From an uncultured Actinomyces sp. (GTDB lineage: Bacteria > Actinomycetota > Actinomycetes > Actinomycetales > Actinomycetaceae): a stretch of 7,908 nucleotides of DNA. Below the pieces are notes generated by a model that was given only the letters and a program-made list of their open reading frames with translations, searched no databases and was not told where the DNA came from. The DNA lies in NCBI GenBank assembly GCA_902773415.1, contig CACYEE010000038.1, positions 1-7,908 on the forward strand, read 5' to 3'. A program made the position numbers and the translations under genes. This document shows, in pieces, positions 1 to 6,414 of this stretch. The stretch's first letter is position 1. Every line of letters starts with the position of its first letter.

Positions 1-2292
1 CGGCTCGTAGACGAACATGAGGTCGGCGTCGGAGGCCAGGCACATCTCCCGGCTTCCCATGCGGCCCATCGCGACGACGAGATACTCGTTGGCCGGCTCC
101 TCCTCGCCGCACACGTCGGCAATCGAAGCCGCCAGCGCGGCATGGACGGCAATGTCGGCGGCGAGGGAGATCGCGCGCCTGCTTTCTTCGCCGTCGCTGG
201 CCCCGAGAACGAGGGCGAGGCCCGCACGCAGCATTTCGCGCCTGCGCAGGTAGCGCCCGGCCTGGGCGATATCCTCCGGCTTCGAGCGACGGCCAAGCAT
301 CGATTCCATTTCGCCTTCGAGCTCCTCGCGCGTCGGGGCGGAGAGCCGTTCGAGGTCGGAGAGCCATGACACCGATTCGGGCAGATCGGGCATCTCCTGC
401 GCCAGGTACGTCGATGCTCCGAGCACGTGGCAGAGCCGTTCGGCCGCGTCGCCGCCGTCGCGCAGCGTCCGCATGAAGTACGAGTTCGTTCCCGCCTTCT
501 CGAACAGGATCCGGAAGGCAAGCAGCCCGCCGTCGGGATCGGGAGCCTCGGCAAACCAGCCGAGCATGACAGGCAGAAGCTGGCGCGAAATCGCCGCGGC
601 GCGCGAAACCCCTTCGGTCACGGCGCCAATGTGGCGCAGCGCCCCGGCCGGGTTTCGGTATCCGATTGCGGCAAGCCGCTCCTTGGCGGCGGCATCGTCG
701 AGGGCGACGTCCTGGGCGGCCAGGCGCGCGGCGAGAGGAAGAAGGGGCCTGTAGTAGATGTTCTGATGGAGCGTGCGCACCTCCCTGCGGATCTTTAGCC
801 ACAGTTCCTCGAGGGATTCGGCGTCCCGGATTCCCGCAAGCCCCATCGAACGCGCAACGCGCCGCAGCTCGACGGGATTCTTCGGCACGACGCGGGAGCG
901 GCGCAGCCGCTGAAGCTGGATGCGGTGCTCGAGCAGCCGGAGCGTCCGATAGTCGCGGTCGAGTTCTTCGGCGTCGGCACGCGAAACGTATCCGCCGTCG
1001 CGAAGAGCCGCAAGCGCCTTGAGAGTCGGGCGGACACGCAGGCTCGCATCGGTGCGGCCGTGGACGAGCTGGAGGAGCTGGACGGTGAATTCGACGTCGC
1101 GCAGGCCGCCCTTGCCGAGCTTGAGCTGGCGCGCCTCGTCCTTGCCCGCCACGGTCTTTTCCACGCGGCGGCGCATGGCGCGCGAGTCCTCGACAAAGTT
1201 TTCCCGGCTGGCGGCGCTCCATACGAATTCTCGCGTGCCTTCGACGTAGGCCCGCCCGAGCTCCATGTCTCCGGCAATGGCGCGGGCCTTGAGCAGGGCC
1301 TGGAACTCCCAGCCTTCGGCCCACCTGCGGTAGTACTCGAGGTGGGAGTCGAGGGTGCGCACAAGGGGCCCGTCCTTGCCTTCGGGGCGCAGGTTCGCGT
1401 CCAGCGTCCACAGCGCCGGTTCGCTTGCGGGTGCCGAGACGGCCCTGGCCAGCAGCGTCGCCATCTTCGTTGCGGCCGCGAGCGCCTCGGCTTCGCGTGC
1501 GGGATCGTGTCCTGTCGCTTCCGCCGCTTCGGCGACGTAGACCACATCGACGTCGGAAACGTAGTTGACTTCGCTGGCGCCCGTCTTTCCCATTGCGATG
1601 ACGGCGAAGGCGACGTCGGCGCTGCCGGGCACTTCGCGCCGGGCAAGGGCGAGGGCGGCTTCAAGGGCGCCGGCGACGATGTCGGAGAGCGCGGTGCCGA
1701 CGCGGCTCATGCCGGCAAGCGGGTCGGGGCTGGTCAGGTCCGCGGCGGCCAGGGCGCAGACCCGTTCGTGGTATCGGATTCGCAGGGCGGCCACGCCTTC
1801 GGCCCAGTCGAGGCCGGCGACGGGCCGGCTTGCCTTCGGATCGGCGCCGACGGCCTGGAGGAATCGGGCGCGTTCGCCCTCCCACGTGGCGCATGGGATT
1901 CCTGCGGCGGCTTCGGCGGTCGCGTCGGCCTCGTTTTCCCCCGGGTCGCGGCTGGCCGGCTTGTCGAGGAAGAGGCCGACGCTGGCTGGGTGGGCGCACA
2001 GGAAGTTTCCGAGGGCTCCGGAGAGTCCGAGGAGGGCGAGAATGCGGCGAAGCGACCTTTCGCCTGCGAGGACCCGTGCCAGGGTGTCGCTGACGCCAGC
2101 CGTCCGGCAGGCTTCTGCCAGTCGAACGAGGGCAAGCAGGCTCTGGTCGGGATCGGCGGCGTGGCGGAAGGCCTCGGCCTTCCCGTCGATGCCGAGGCCT
2201 TCAAGGGCGGGGTCGGCCAGGAGCGCGGCTGCCCGGCCCGGGTCGAGGAAGCCGGCGCGCCTGAGGCGGGTGGGCATCGAGACTTCACGCAT
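1..2292 (-). CDS. glnE: Bifunctional glutamine synthetase adenylyltransferase / adenylyl-removing enzyme, 3' end beyond the window
   Basis: GlnE attaches AMP to, and removes it from, a tyrosine of class I glutamine synthetase, setting its activity by nitrogen status. I translated the minus strand from the ATG at 2292 and found an open frame of 764 codons to the window edge. Two nucleotidyltransferase domains are visible. The first (adenylyl-removing) carries MGKTGASEVNYVSDVD from residue 234, with D247 and D249. GGLRDVEF follows at 395-402, the usual second signature of this domain. The second (adenylyltransferase) begins AMGRMGSREMCLASDAD, with D755 and D757, and is cut just after it. Actinobacterial GlnE is roughly 1000 residues, so about a quarter is missing. 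A second ATG lies five codons downstream (2277). Neither start has a strong ribosome binding site, so the exact start is uncertain. It begins 22 bases after the glnA stop, which suggests co-transcription. GG is GS and YGSDAD is LASDAD in the second motif, but the aspartates are kept. Confidence 0.95.
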   Translation of the reverse strand, partial: MREVSMPTRLRRAGFLDPGRAAALLADPALEGLGIDGKAEAFRHAADPDQSLLALVRLAEACRTAGVSDTLARVLAGERSLRRILALLGLSGALGNFLCAHPASVGLFLDKPASRDPGENEADATAEAAAGIPCATWEGERARFLQAVGADPKASRPVAGLDWAEGVAALRIRYHERVCALAAADLTSPDPLAGMSRVGTALSDIVAGALEAALALARREVPGSADVAFAVIAMGKTGASEVNYVSDVDVVYVAEAAEATGHDPAREAEALAAATKMATLLARAVSAPASEPALWTLDANLRPEGKDGPLVRTLDSHLEYYRRWAEGWEFQALLKARAIAGDMELGRAYVEGTREFVWSAASRENFVEDSRAMRRRVEKTVAGKDEARQLKLGKGGLRDVEFTVQLLQLVHGRTDASLRVRPTLKALAALRDGGYVSRADAEELDRDYRTLRLLEHRIQLQRLRRSRVVPKNPVELRRVARSMGLAGIRDAESLEELWLKIRREVRTLHQNIYYRPLLPLAARLAAQDVALDDAAAKERLAAIGYRNPAGALRHIGAVTEGVSRAAAISRQLLPVMLGWFAEAPDPDGGLLAFRILFEKAGTNSYFMRTLRDGGDAAERLCHVLGASTYLAQEMPDLPESVSWLSDLERLSAPTREELEGEMESMLGRRSKPEDIAQAGRYLRRREMLRAGLALVLGASDGEESRRAISLAADIAVHAALAASIADVCGEEEPANEYLVVAMGRMGSREMCLASDADLMFVYEP

Positions 2293-2314
2293 TGCGAACC
2301 GCCTGTCGGACCTG

Positions 2315-3649
2315 TCAGTAGCTTGCGAGGAAACGCCGGCGTTCCTCGGGGGTGACCTGGCGGTCGTAGAGTTCGACCTCGTGGCGTTTGTCGCGCAGGA
2401 AGTAGTCGAAGGCGGCCTCTCCGAGGGTTTCGGCCACGAGTTCGGATTCTTCCATGAGGTCGAGGGCGCGAGAGAGCGTGCGCGGCAGGGATGCGATGCC
2501 CAAGGCTTTGCGTTCGCCGTCGTTCATCTCGAACACGTCGGCGTCTGCGGGTTCCATGAGCTCGTATTCGCCTTCGATGCCGGCCAGGCCGGCGCGCAGC
2601 ATGGCTGCGAAGGCCAGGTAGGGGTTCGCGGCGGAATCGGGCGAACGGTATTCGATGCGGGCAGACGTCGGCTTTGTCGGCTTGTAGGCGGGCAGGCGCA
2701 GCAGCGCCGATTGCGTGTTTGCGCCCCAGCACACGTAGCAGGGGGCTTCTCCGCCGCCCCACAGGCGCTTGTAGGAGTTGACATGCTGGTTCGTGACGGC
2801 GGTGATTTCGCGTGCGTGCACGAGCAGGCCGGCCATGAACTGGCGGCCGGTCCTGCTCAGCCCGTACAGTCCGCCGGGCTCGAAGAAGGCGTTGCGTTCG
2901 CCTTCGAAGAGGGAGATGTGGGTGTGCAGGCCGGAGCCGGGGTGGTCTTCGAGCGGCTTGGGCATGAAGGAGGCCATGACGTCCTGGCGAAGCGCCACCT
3001 CTTCGATGACGGCACGGAAGGTCATGAGGGAGTCGGCCATGATGAGCATGTCGGCGTGGCGCAGGTCGATTTCCTGCTGGCCCGGCGCGTTCTCGTGGTG
3101 GGAGAACTCGACCGGGATGCCCATGTCTTCCAGGGCGAGCACGGCGTCGCGCCGGAAGTTGCGGGCCAGCGAGCGCGAGACGTGGTCGAAGAAGGAGGCG
3201 TTGTCGATGGGCGTGGGCACCTTGTTCGGGTCGGTTTCGGGGTGGAAGAGGAAGAATTCGACTTCGGGGTGGACGCGGGCGGCGAATCCCATGTCGGCGG
3301 CCTTGGCGAGGGCGCGCTTGAGGATGGAGCGCGGGTCGGAGCGCGCCGGCTCGCCGTCCTGGGTTTCGATGTCGCAGAAGAGGCGGGCGACGGGGGTCTC
3401 CCCCATCCACGGCAGGAGCTGGAAGGTGGAGGCGTCGGGGCGGGCGAGCATGTCGGCCTCGTAGACGCGGGTGAGGCCTTCCATCGAGGAGCCGTCGAAG
3501 CCGAGTCCCTCCTCGAAGGCTTCTTCGAGCTCTGCCGGCGCGATGGCGACGGATTTGAGCTTGCCGACGATGTCGGTGAACCACAGGCGTACGAATCGCA
3601 CGCCCTTTTCTTCGATGGTTCTCAGGACGTGTTCTTCCTGGCTGTTCAT
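2315..3649 (-). CDS. glnA: Class I glutamine synthetase, short alpha (GlnA2-like) type
   Basis: Makes glutamine from glutamate, ammonia and ATP in the cytoplasm as a dodecamer. The protein is 444 residues and complete. Visible family motifs are FDGSS (51-55), EFFLF with metal ligand E131, HHENAPGQQE (184-193), the ATP-site PGSGLHTHISL (237-247), NSYKRL (291-296) and RIEYRSPDSAANPY (331-344). The length matches the GSI-alpha group (about 445) rather than the roughly 470-residue GSI-beta group that carries the adenylylation loop. Where the beta type has the modified tyrosine (NLYDLP in E. coli), this protein reads ADVFEMND, with F373. The start is well set by AAGGAGG four bases upstream (3654-3660). 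panB ends 45 bases upstream and glnE starts 22 bases downstream. From memory it resembles mycobacterial GlnA2, also encoded beside glnE. Family assignment is firm; the GlnA2 sub-assignment is inference. Confidence 0.97.
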   Translation of the reverse strand: MNSQEEHVLRTIEEKGVRFVRLWFTDIVGKLKSVAIAPAELEEAFEEGLGFDGSSMEGLTRVYEADMLARPDASTFQLLPWMGETPVARLFCDIETQDGEPARSDPRSILKRALAKAADMGFAARVHPEVEFFLFHPETDPNKVPTPIDNASFFDHVSRSLARNFRRDAVLALEDMGIPVEFSHHENAPGQQEIDLRHADMLIMADSLMTFRAVIEEVALRQDVMASFMPKPLEDHPGSGLHTHISLFEGERNAFFEPGGLYGLSRTGRQFMAGLLVHAREITAVTNQHVNSYKRLWGGGEAPCYVCWGANTQSALLRLPAYKPTKPTSARIEYRSPDSAANPYLAFAAMLRAGLAGIEGEYELMEPADADVFEMNDGERKALGIASLPRTLSRALDLMEESELVAETLGEAAFDYFLRDKRHEVELYDRQVTPEERRRFLASY

Positions 3650-3653
3650 GGGG

Positions 3654-3660
3654 CCTCCTT
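3654..3660 (-). promoter_or_regulatory. Strong ribosome binding site of glnA
   Basis: The minus strand reads AAGGAGG, a full match to the anti-Shine-Dalgarno core, followed by CCCC and the ATG at 3649. The four-base spacing is slightly short. It fixes the glnA start, and is much stronger than anything in front of glnE, so the two proteins may be made in unequal amounts from one message. Confidence 0.75.
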
Positions 3661-3691
3661 GCCTTCCTCGCCTCGACGGCGCGATGGCTCG

Positions 3692-3697
3692 ATTCTA
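3692..3697 (-). promoter_or_regulatory. Possible -10 box for glnA, overlapping the panB stop codon
   Basis: The minus strand reads TAGAAT, a 5 of 6 match to TATAAT. Its first three bases are the panB TAG stop codon. It would start RNA near 3685 and give a leader of about 36 bases before glnA. No good -35 box is present at 16-18 bases, which is common in actinobacteria but lowers confidence. It could be chance. Confidence 0.3.
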
Positions 3698-4498
3698 CTT
3701 GTCGAAGGTGTGGTCGGGGTCGGGGAAGGCGCGGGCGCGCACGTCCTCGCAATAGTCTTCGACGGCCTTGCGCAGGGCGGCTCCCACTTCTCCGAAGCGC
3801 TTGGCGAAGGAGGGCTGCCAGTCCCCCATGCCGGCCATGTCGGTCCATACGAGCACCTGCCCGTCGGTGGCGTTTCCGGCCCCGATTCCGATGGTGGGGA
3901 TGTCGAGGGATTCGGTGATGCGGACGGCCAGCGGTGCGGGCACCATTTCGAGGACGACGGCGTAGGCGCCGGCTTCCTGGACGGCGAGGGCGTCGGCAAG
4001 CAGGCGTTCTTCGGCTGCCTTGCCGCCGCGGCCCTGCACGCGCGGGCCTCCGAGGGCGTTGATGGATTGGGGCGTGTATCCGATGTGGGCGCAGACGTTG
4101 ATTCCGGCGTCGACGATGGCGGCGATGGTGCGGGCGCGCCTGGTGCCGCCTTCGAGCTTGACGGCTTCGGCTCCGGCCTTGACGAGGCGGATGGCGCTTT
4201 CGACCGCGAGCGCGTCGGAGGCTTCGCAGGAGCCGAGGGGAAGGTCGGCGACGATGAAGGCGCGTTCGGTTCCGCGGGCGACGGCCGCGGTGGCGCGCTC
4301 CATGTCCTCCAGCTCGACGGGAATGGTGGAGGCGTAGCCGAGTATCGTCGAGCCGTAGGAGTCCCCGACAAGGAAGGTGTCGACTCCTGCGGCGTCGAAG
4401 ATTTTCGCGGTGACGGCGTCGTAGCAGGTGAGCATGACGATCGGTTCGCCTGCCGCCTTCTTCTGGGCGAAGTGGTGGACTCGGACCTTGGGTGCCAT
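3695..4498 (-). CDS. panB: 3-methyl-2-oxobutanoate hydroxymethyltransferase (ketopantoate hydroxymethyltransferase)
   Basis: Transfers a hydroxymethyl group from 5,10-methylenetetrahydrofolate to 2-oxoisovalerate, giving ketopantoate, the first committed step to pantothenate and coenzyme A; cytoplasmic, Mg-dependent. The protein is 267 residues (E. coli PanB 264) and complete. Motifs run in family order: MLTCYDA (22-28), VGDS (44-47) with metal ligand D46, ADLPLGS (84-90) with metal ligand D85, VKLEGG (113-118) with K114 and E116, HIGYTPQS (138-145), EMVP (184-187) with the expected catalytic E184, and IGIGAG (203-208). The open frame extends far upstream, but the ATG at 4498 is chosen because AAAGGAG lies five bases before it and homology begins there. 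No panC or panD is visible nearby. A 158-base gap separates it from the TatD gene upstream, so it may start its own transcript, possibly reading into glnA and glnE. Confidence 0.97.
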   Translation of the reverse strand: MAPKVRVHHFAQKKAAGEPIVMLTCYDAVTAKIFDAAGVDTFLVGDSYGSTILGYASTIPVELEDMERATAAVARGTERAFIVADLPLGSCEASDALAVESAIRLVKAGAEAVKLEGGTRRARTIAAIVDAGINVCAHIGYTPQSINALGGPRVQGRGGKAAEERLLADALAVQEAGAYAVVLEMVPAPLAVRITESLDIPTIGIGAGNATDGQVLVWTDMAGMGDWQPSFAKRFGEVGAALRKAVEDYCEDVRARAFPDPDHTFDK

Positions 4499-4503
4499 GC
4501 GTG

Positions 4504-4510
4504 CTCCTTT
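4504..4510 (-). promoter_or_regulatory. Ribosome binding site of panB
   Basis: The minus strand reads AAAGGAG with five bases to the ATG at 4498. This decides the start inside an open frame that otherwise runs about 1 kb further upstream, antisense-free but without PanB homology. Confidence 0.75.
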
Positions 4511-4534
4511 CGCTGGCGGTTGCCTATCGGGCCC

Positions 4535-4540
4535 ATTGTA
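4535..4540 (-). promoter_or_regulatory. Possible -10 box of the panB promoter
   Basis: The minus strand reads TACAAT, a 5 of 6 match to TATAAT, in an AT-poor gap. It would give a leader of about 30 bases with the panB ribosome binding site near its end. I see no convincing -35 box: the 17 bases upstream lead into GC-only sequence. The location in the largest gap of the minus-strand cluster supports it. Confidence 0.4.
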
Positions 4541-4604
4541 TGCCCGCAGGCCGCCGGCGCGGCGGGCGCCAAGGCCGGGACGGTTGCGCCGGGAACGAAC
4601 GGAC

Positions 4605-4620
4605 GGCCCGCCACCGGGCC
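4605..4620 (-). terminator. Small stem-loop after the TatD gene, possible weak terminator
   Basis: GGCCCG (4605-4610) and CGGGCC (4615-4620) form a perfect 6-bp stem with a four-base loop, 36 bases past the TatD stop codon. On the minus strand it is followed by a mixed sequence with scattered T but no T-run, so it is not a standard intrinsic terminator. A second, 5-bp inverted repeat lies at 4556-4570. In such GC-rich DNA short stems arise easily. Confidence 0.25.
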
Positions 4621-4656
4621 TGCGCCGCGCCTGTCGCCCATTCGCGTTCGGCGGCG

Positions 4657-5484
4657 TCATTCGTGCCGTTCGAGCACGGCGAGGCTGTTGGCCGCAAGGA
4701 TTTCGCGCAGTTCTTCGCAGTTGTTGTGGCCTCGGGCTTCGGCAAGGCGTTTCAGGGCGCGTTCGAGGCAGGCGAGCAGGTCGGAGGCATTGGCGACGCC
4801 CGAGCCGTTCTCGGCGGGAAGGTCGCTTTCGAGCAGGAGTCGGTTGTCGGGGACGAGACGGGCGTATTCGAGCCCGCGCCGGGTGCGCAGCTGCCGTTCG
4901 TTCATCGAGAACCATGCGCCGGCGCGAATCGCGCGCCAAAGCTCCTCGCTGGAACCGGAAAACCAATGGAAGATGCACGTGCAGTTCCTGAAAGTGCCGG
5001 CAGCTTCGAGGATGTCGAGGGCGACGCCGGCCGAGCGGACCGCGTGGATCGAGAGTACGCGGTCGCCTGCCCGGGCGCAGGAGGCGGCAATCCGTTCCAA
5101 TGCCCGGGTCTGCATGGCCTGTGCCTCTGCGCTCGCGCTGCGGGAGAAGTCCAGGCCCGCCTCCCCGACGAATCGGACCTTTTCGACGAGTTCGCAGACG
5201 CGGGCGATATTCGCTTTCGGGGCGCGCCGCCCGTCGATCCACCACGGGTGGGCTCCCACTGCCAGGCGCAGGGCGGGCCTTTCCTTGAGCGTTCCGGCCA
5301 GCGCCTCGTGGCTTGCCGGCTCGACGCCGACTGCGAGAATGCCGAGCCCAATGCTTTCGGCCTGCGCGGCCATGCGGGCGGGTTCCGAAAGGAAGTCGAG
5401 GTGGCAGTGCATGTCGAACAGCCGAGGCGCCCGTTTCGCCTCGTCCTCGCCGCCCGCCTTGCCTGCGCCGCCTTCCGGCTTCAC
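4657..5484 (-). CDS. TatD-family metal-dependent hydrolase (putative deoxyribonuclease)
   Basis: TatD proteins are metal-dependent TIM-barrel hydrolases; characterised members are 3'-5' DNA exonucleases, but the substrate here cannot be read from sequence. The protein is 275 residues, close to the usual 260. Metal and catalytic residues appear in order: DMHCHLD (24-30; D24, H26, H28), VGAHPW (76-81), GEAGLDF (107-113; E108), SIHAVRSA (145-152; H147), HWFSGS (173-178; H173) and LLESDLP (217-223; D221). The last motif is usually ETD or similar, so this is a somewhat divergent member. The start is GTG at 5484; it overlaps the tcdA stop as GTGA, so translation is probably coupled. The first 20 residues are hydrophilic, rich in Gly, Lys and Glu, and precede the barrel. 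The next in-frame Met (25) lies inside the DxHxH motif and cannot be the start. Confidence 0.9.
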   Translation of the reverse strand: MKPEGGAGKAGGEDEAKRAPRLFDMHCHLDFLSEPARMAAQAESIGLGILAVGVEPASHEALAGTLKERPALRLAVGAHPWWIDGRRAPKANIARVCELVEKVRFVGEAGLDFSRSASAEAQAMQTRALERIAASCARAGDRVLSIHAVRSAGVALDILEAAGTFRNCTCIFHWFSGSSEELWRAIRAGAWFSMNERQLRTRRGLEYARLVPDNRLLLESDLPAENGSGVANASDLLACLERALKRLAEARGHNNCEELREILAANSLAVLERHE

Positions 5485-6254
5485 GCCCTGGCTTCCATCC
5501 AGGCCGGATACGGTTCGATCCCTGCCAGGCGGCGGATGACAAGCGAGGCGATCGTCTGCCCCATGATGGGCGGAAAGTAGCTCATGGTGCCCAGCGTCGT
5601 TCCGGCCGGCGGCCGGTTTCCGGGCGTCGCCGTCCTATGGGAGTCAAGGTCGCGGTCGATCTCGGGAGAGTAGAGGACTTCGAGATGGCCGATTCCGCGC
5701 CTGCGGCATTCGCGGCGCACGACGCGGGACATCGAACAGCCCCGGGTCTTGCCGATGTCGCAAAAGCGCAGCCGGGTCGGGTCGAGCTTGTTCGCCCCGC
5801 CCATCGCCGCCACGAGCGGGAGCCTTTCGTCTCGGCACCATTGGGCAATCGCGAGCTTCTGCGCAATCGTGTCGATGGCGTCGACAACATAGTCGGGCCG
5901 AGCCAGGGAGCCAAGCTGGCTGGCGACTTCGGTCCGCTCGATGAAGGCATGGAGCGTGCCGATGGCGCAGGAGGGGTTGATGTCGCGCACCATCGCTGCC
6001 ATCACGTCGACTTTCGCCTTTCCGAGGGTGCTTGTGAAGGCGAGGGCCTGGCGGTTGATGTTCGAGGGTTCGACGACGTCGCGGTCGACGAGAACAAGGC
6101 CGCCGATTCCCGACCGGGCCAGGGCCTCGGCGCACGAGGAACCTACTCCGCCCAGCCCGACGACCATGACGGTCGCGGCCTGGAGCCGTGACAGGCCCTC
6201 GTCGCCGAGAAGCAGGGCGGATCGGGCGAAACGGGCGTCGATGTCGTGTTCCAT
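5481..6254 (-). CDS. tcdA: tRNA threonylcarbamoyladenosine dehydratase (TcdA/CsdL, E1-like ThiF/MoeB fold)
   Basis: TcdA uses ATP to dehydrate and cyclise t6A at position 37 of ANN-decoding tRNAs, giving ct6A. The protein is 257 residues (E. coli TcdA 268). Features are the nucleotide-binding GLGGVGS (33-39), the E1-type DRDVVEPSNINRQ (57-69), LGKAK with K80, DAID (125-128), GGANKLDPTRL (152-162), and a C-terminal part with LYSPE (194-198) and SYFPPIMG (225-232), which resembles TcdA rather than ThiF or MoeB. The frame is open back to 6416, but the ATG at 6254 is chosen because similarity to TcdA starts at its second line and the extra 54 residues look like antisense leader. The ribosome binding site is weak (GAGG three bases before the ATG). 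It overlaps the TatD gene by four bases. Another E1-like function remains possible, at lower odds. Confidence 0.88.
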   Translation of the reverse strand: MEHDIDARFARSALLLGDEGLSRLQAATVMVVGLGGVGSSCAEALARSGIGGLVLVDRDVVEPSNINRQALAFTSTLGKAKVDVMAAMVRDINPSCAIGTLHAFIERTEVASQLGSLARPDYVVDAIDTIAQKLAIAQWCRDERLPLVAAMGGANKLDPTRLRFCDIGKTRGCSMSRVVRRECRRRGIGHLEVLYSPEIDRDLDSHRTATPGNRPPAGTTLGTMSYFPPIMGQTIASLVIRRLAGIEPYPAWMEARA

Positions 6255-6280
6255 GGGCCTCGGCGAACTCGGGGACGGCT

Positions 6281-6299
6281 GCGGGCGGGCGGCGCCCGC
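6281..6299. repeat. Inverted repeat in the tcdA leader region
   Basis: GCGGGCG (6281-6287) and CGCCCGC (6293-6299) form a perfect 7-bp stem with a five-base loop, 27 bases before the tcdA start. If tcdA is transcribed from the box at 6308-6313, this stem lies at the very start of its RNA. It could lower translation or stabilise the message, or be chance in GC-rich DNA. Confidence 0.35.
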
Positions 6300-6307
6300 A
6301 CATCGCA

Positions 6308-6313
6308 ATCCTA
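6308..6313 (-). promoter_or_regulatory. Possible -10 box of the tcdA promoter
   Basis: The minus strand reads TAGGAT, matching the TANNNT core. RNA would start near 6301 and give a leader of about 47 bases. No matching -35 box is found at 16-18 bases. It sits in the 160-base divergent gap, where a minus-strand promoter is expected. Confidence 0.3.
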
Positions 6314-6377
6314 CCGCGTGCCGCACCACGCCGGCCTGTCTCCGGCCCGCCGCGCCGTCGGCCCTTCTCGGCTTCAT

Positions 6378-6407
6378 TTCCCACTTGCGCCGCGAAAAGC
6401 CTAAACT
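6378..6407 (+). promoter_or_regulatory. Promoter of map, predicted to give a leaderless transcript
   Basis: The -10 box TAAACT is at 6402-6407 (TANNNT core) and a 4 of 6 -35 box, TTCCCA, is at 6378-6383, with an 18-base spacer. Seven bases (GGGCCCC) separate the -10 box from the A of the map ATG at 6415, the normal distance to a transcription start. No Shine-Dalgarno sequence is found before the ATG. Together this predicts that RNA begins at or next to the start codon. Confidence 0.6.
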
Positions 6408-6414
6408 GGGCCCC

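Noticed and set aside
925..2355. A 476-codon plus-strand open frame opposite glnE.
   Set aside because: The minus strand carries an unbroken GlnE with ordered motifs across the whole interval. The plus-strand translation is Gly/Ala-rich with no domain.
4556..4570. A GGCGC / GCGCC inverted repeat as a terminator.
   Set aside because: Only 5 bp with no T-run in a stretch that is almost all G and C; such stems are expected by chance.
1565..5539. A 1324-codon open frame on the plus strand, antisense to glnE, glnA, panB and the TatD gene.
   Set aside because: It overlaps four genes with full family motifs on the other strand, its translation is low-complexity (Arg, Ala, Gly, Ser) with no recognisable domain, and long antisense frames are expected where codons end in G or C.
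4499..5542. Upstream extension of panB to a 615-residue protein.
   Set aside because: The extra part is out of frame over the TatD gene and has no PanB similarity; a good ribosome binding site and the PanB N-terminus mark 4498.
5941..6414. Upstream extension of map.
   Set aside because: This part is antisense to tcdA. MapB-type sequence begins right after the ATG at 6415, and a promoter lies directly before it.
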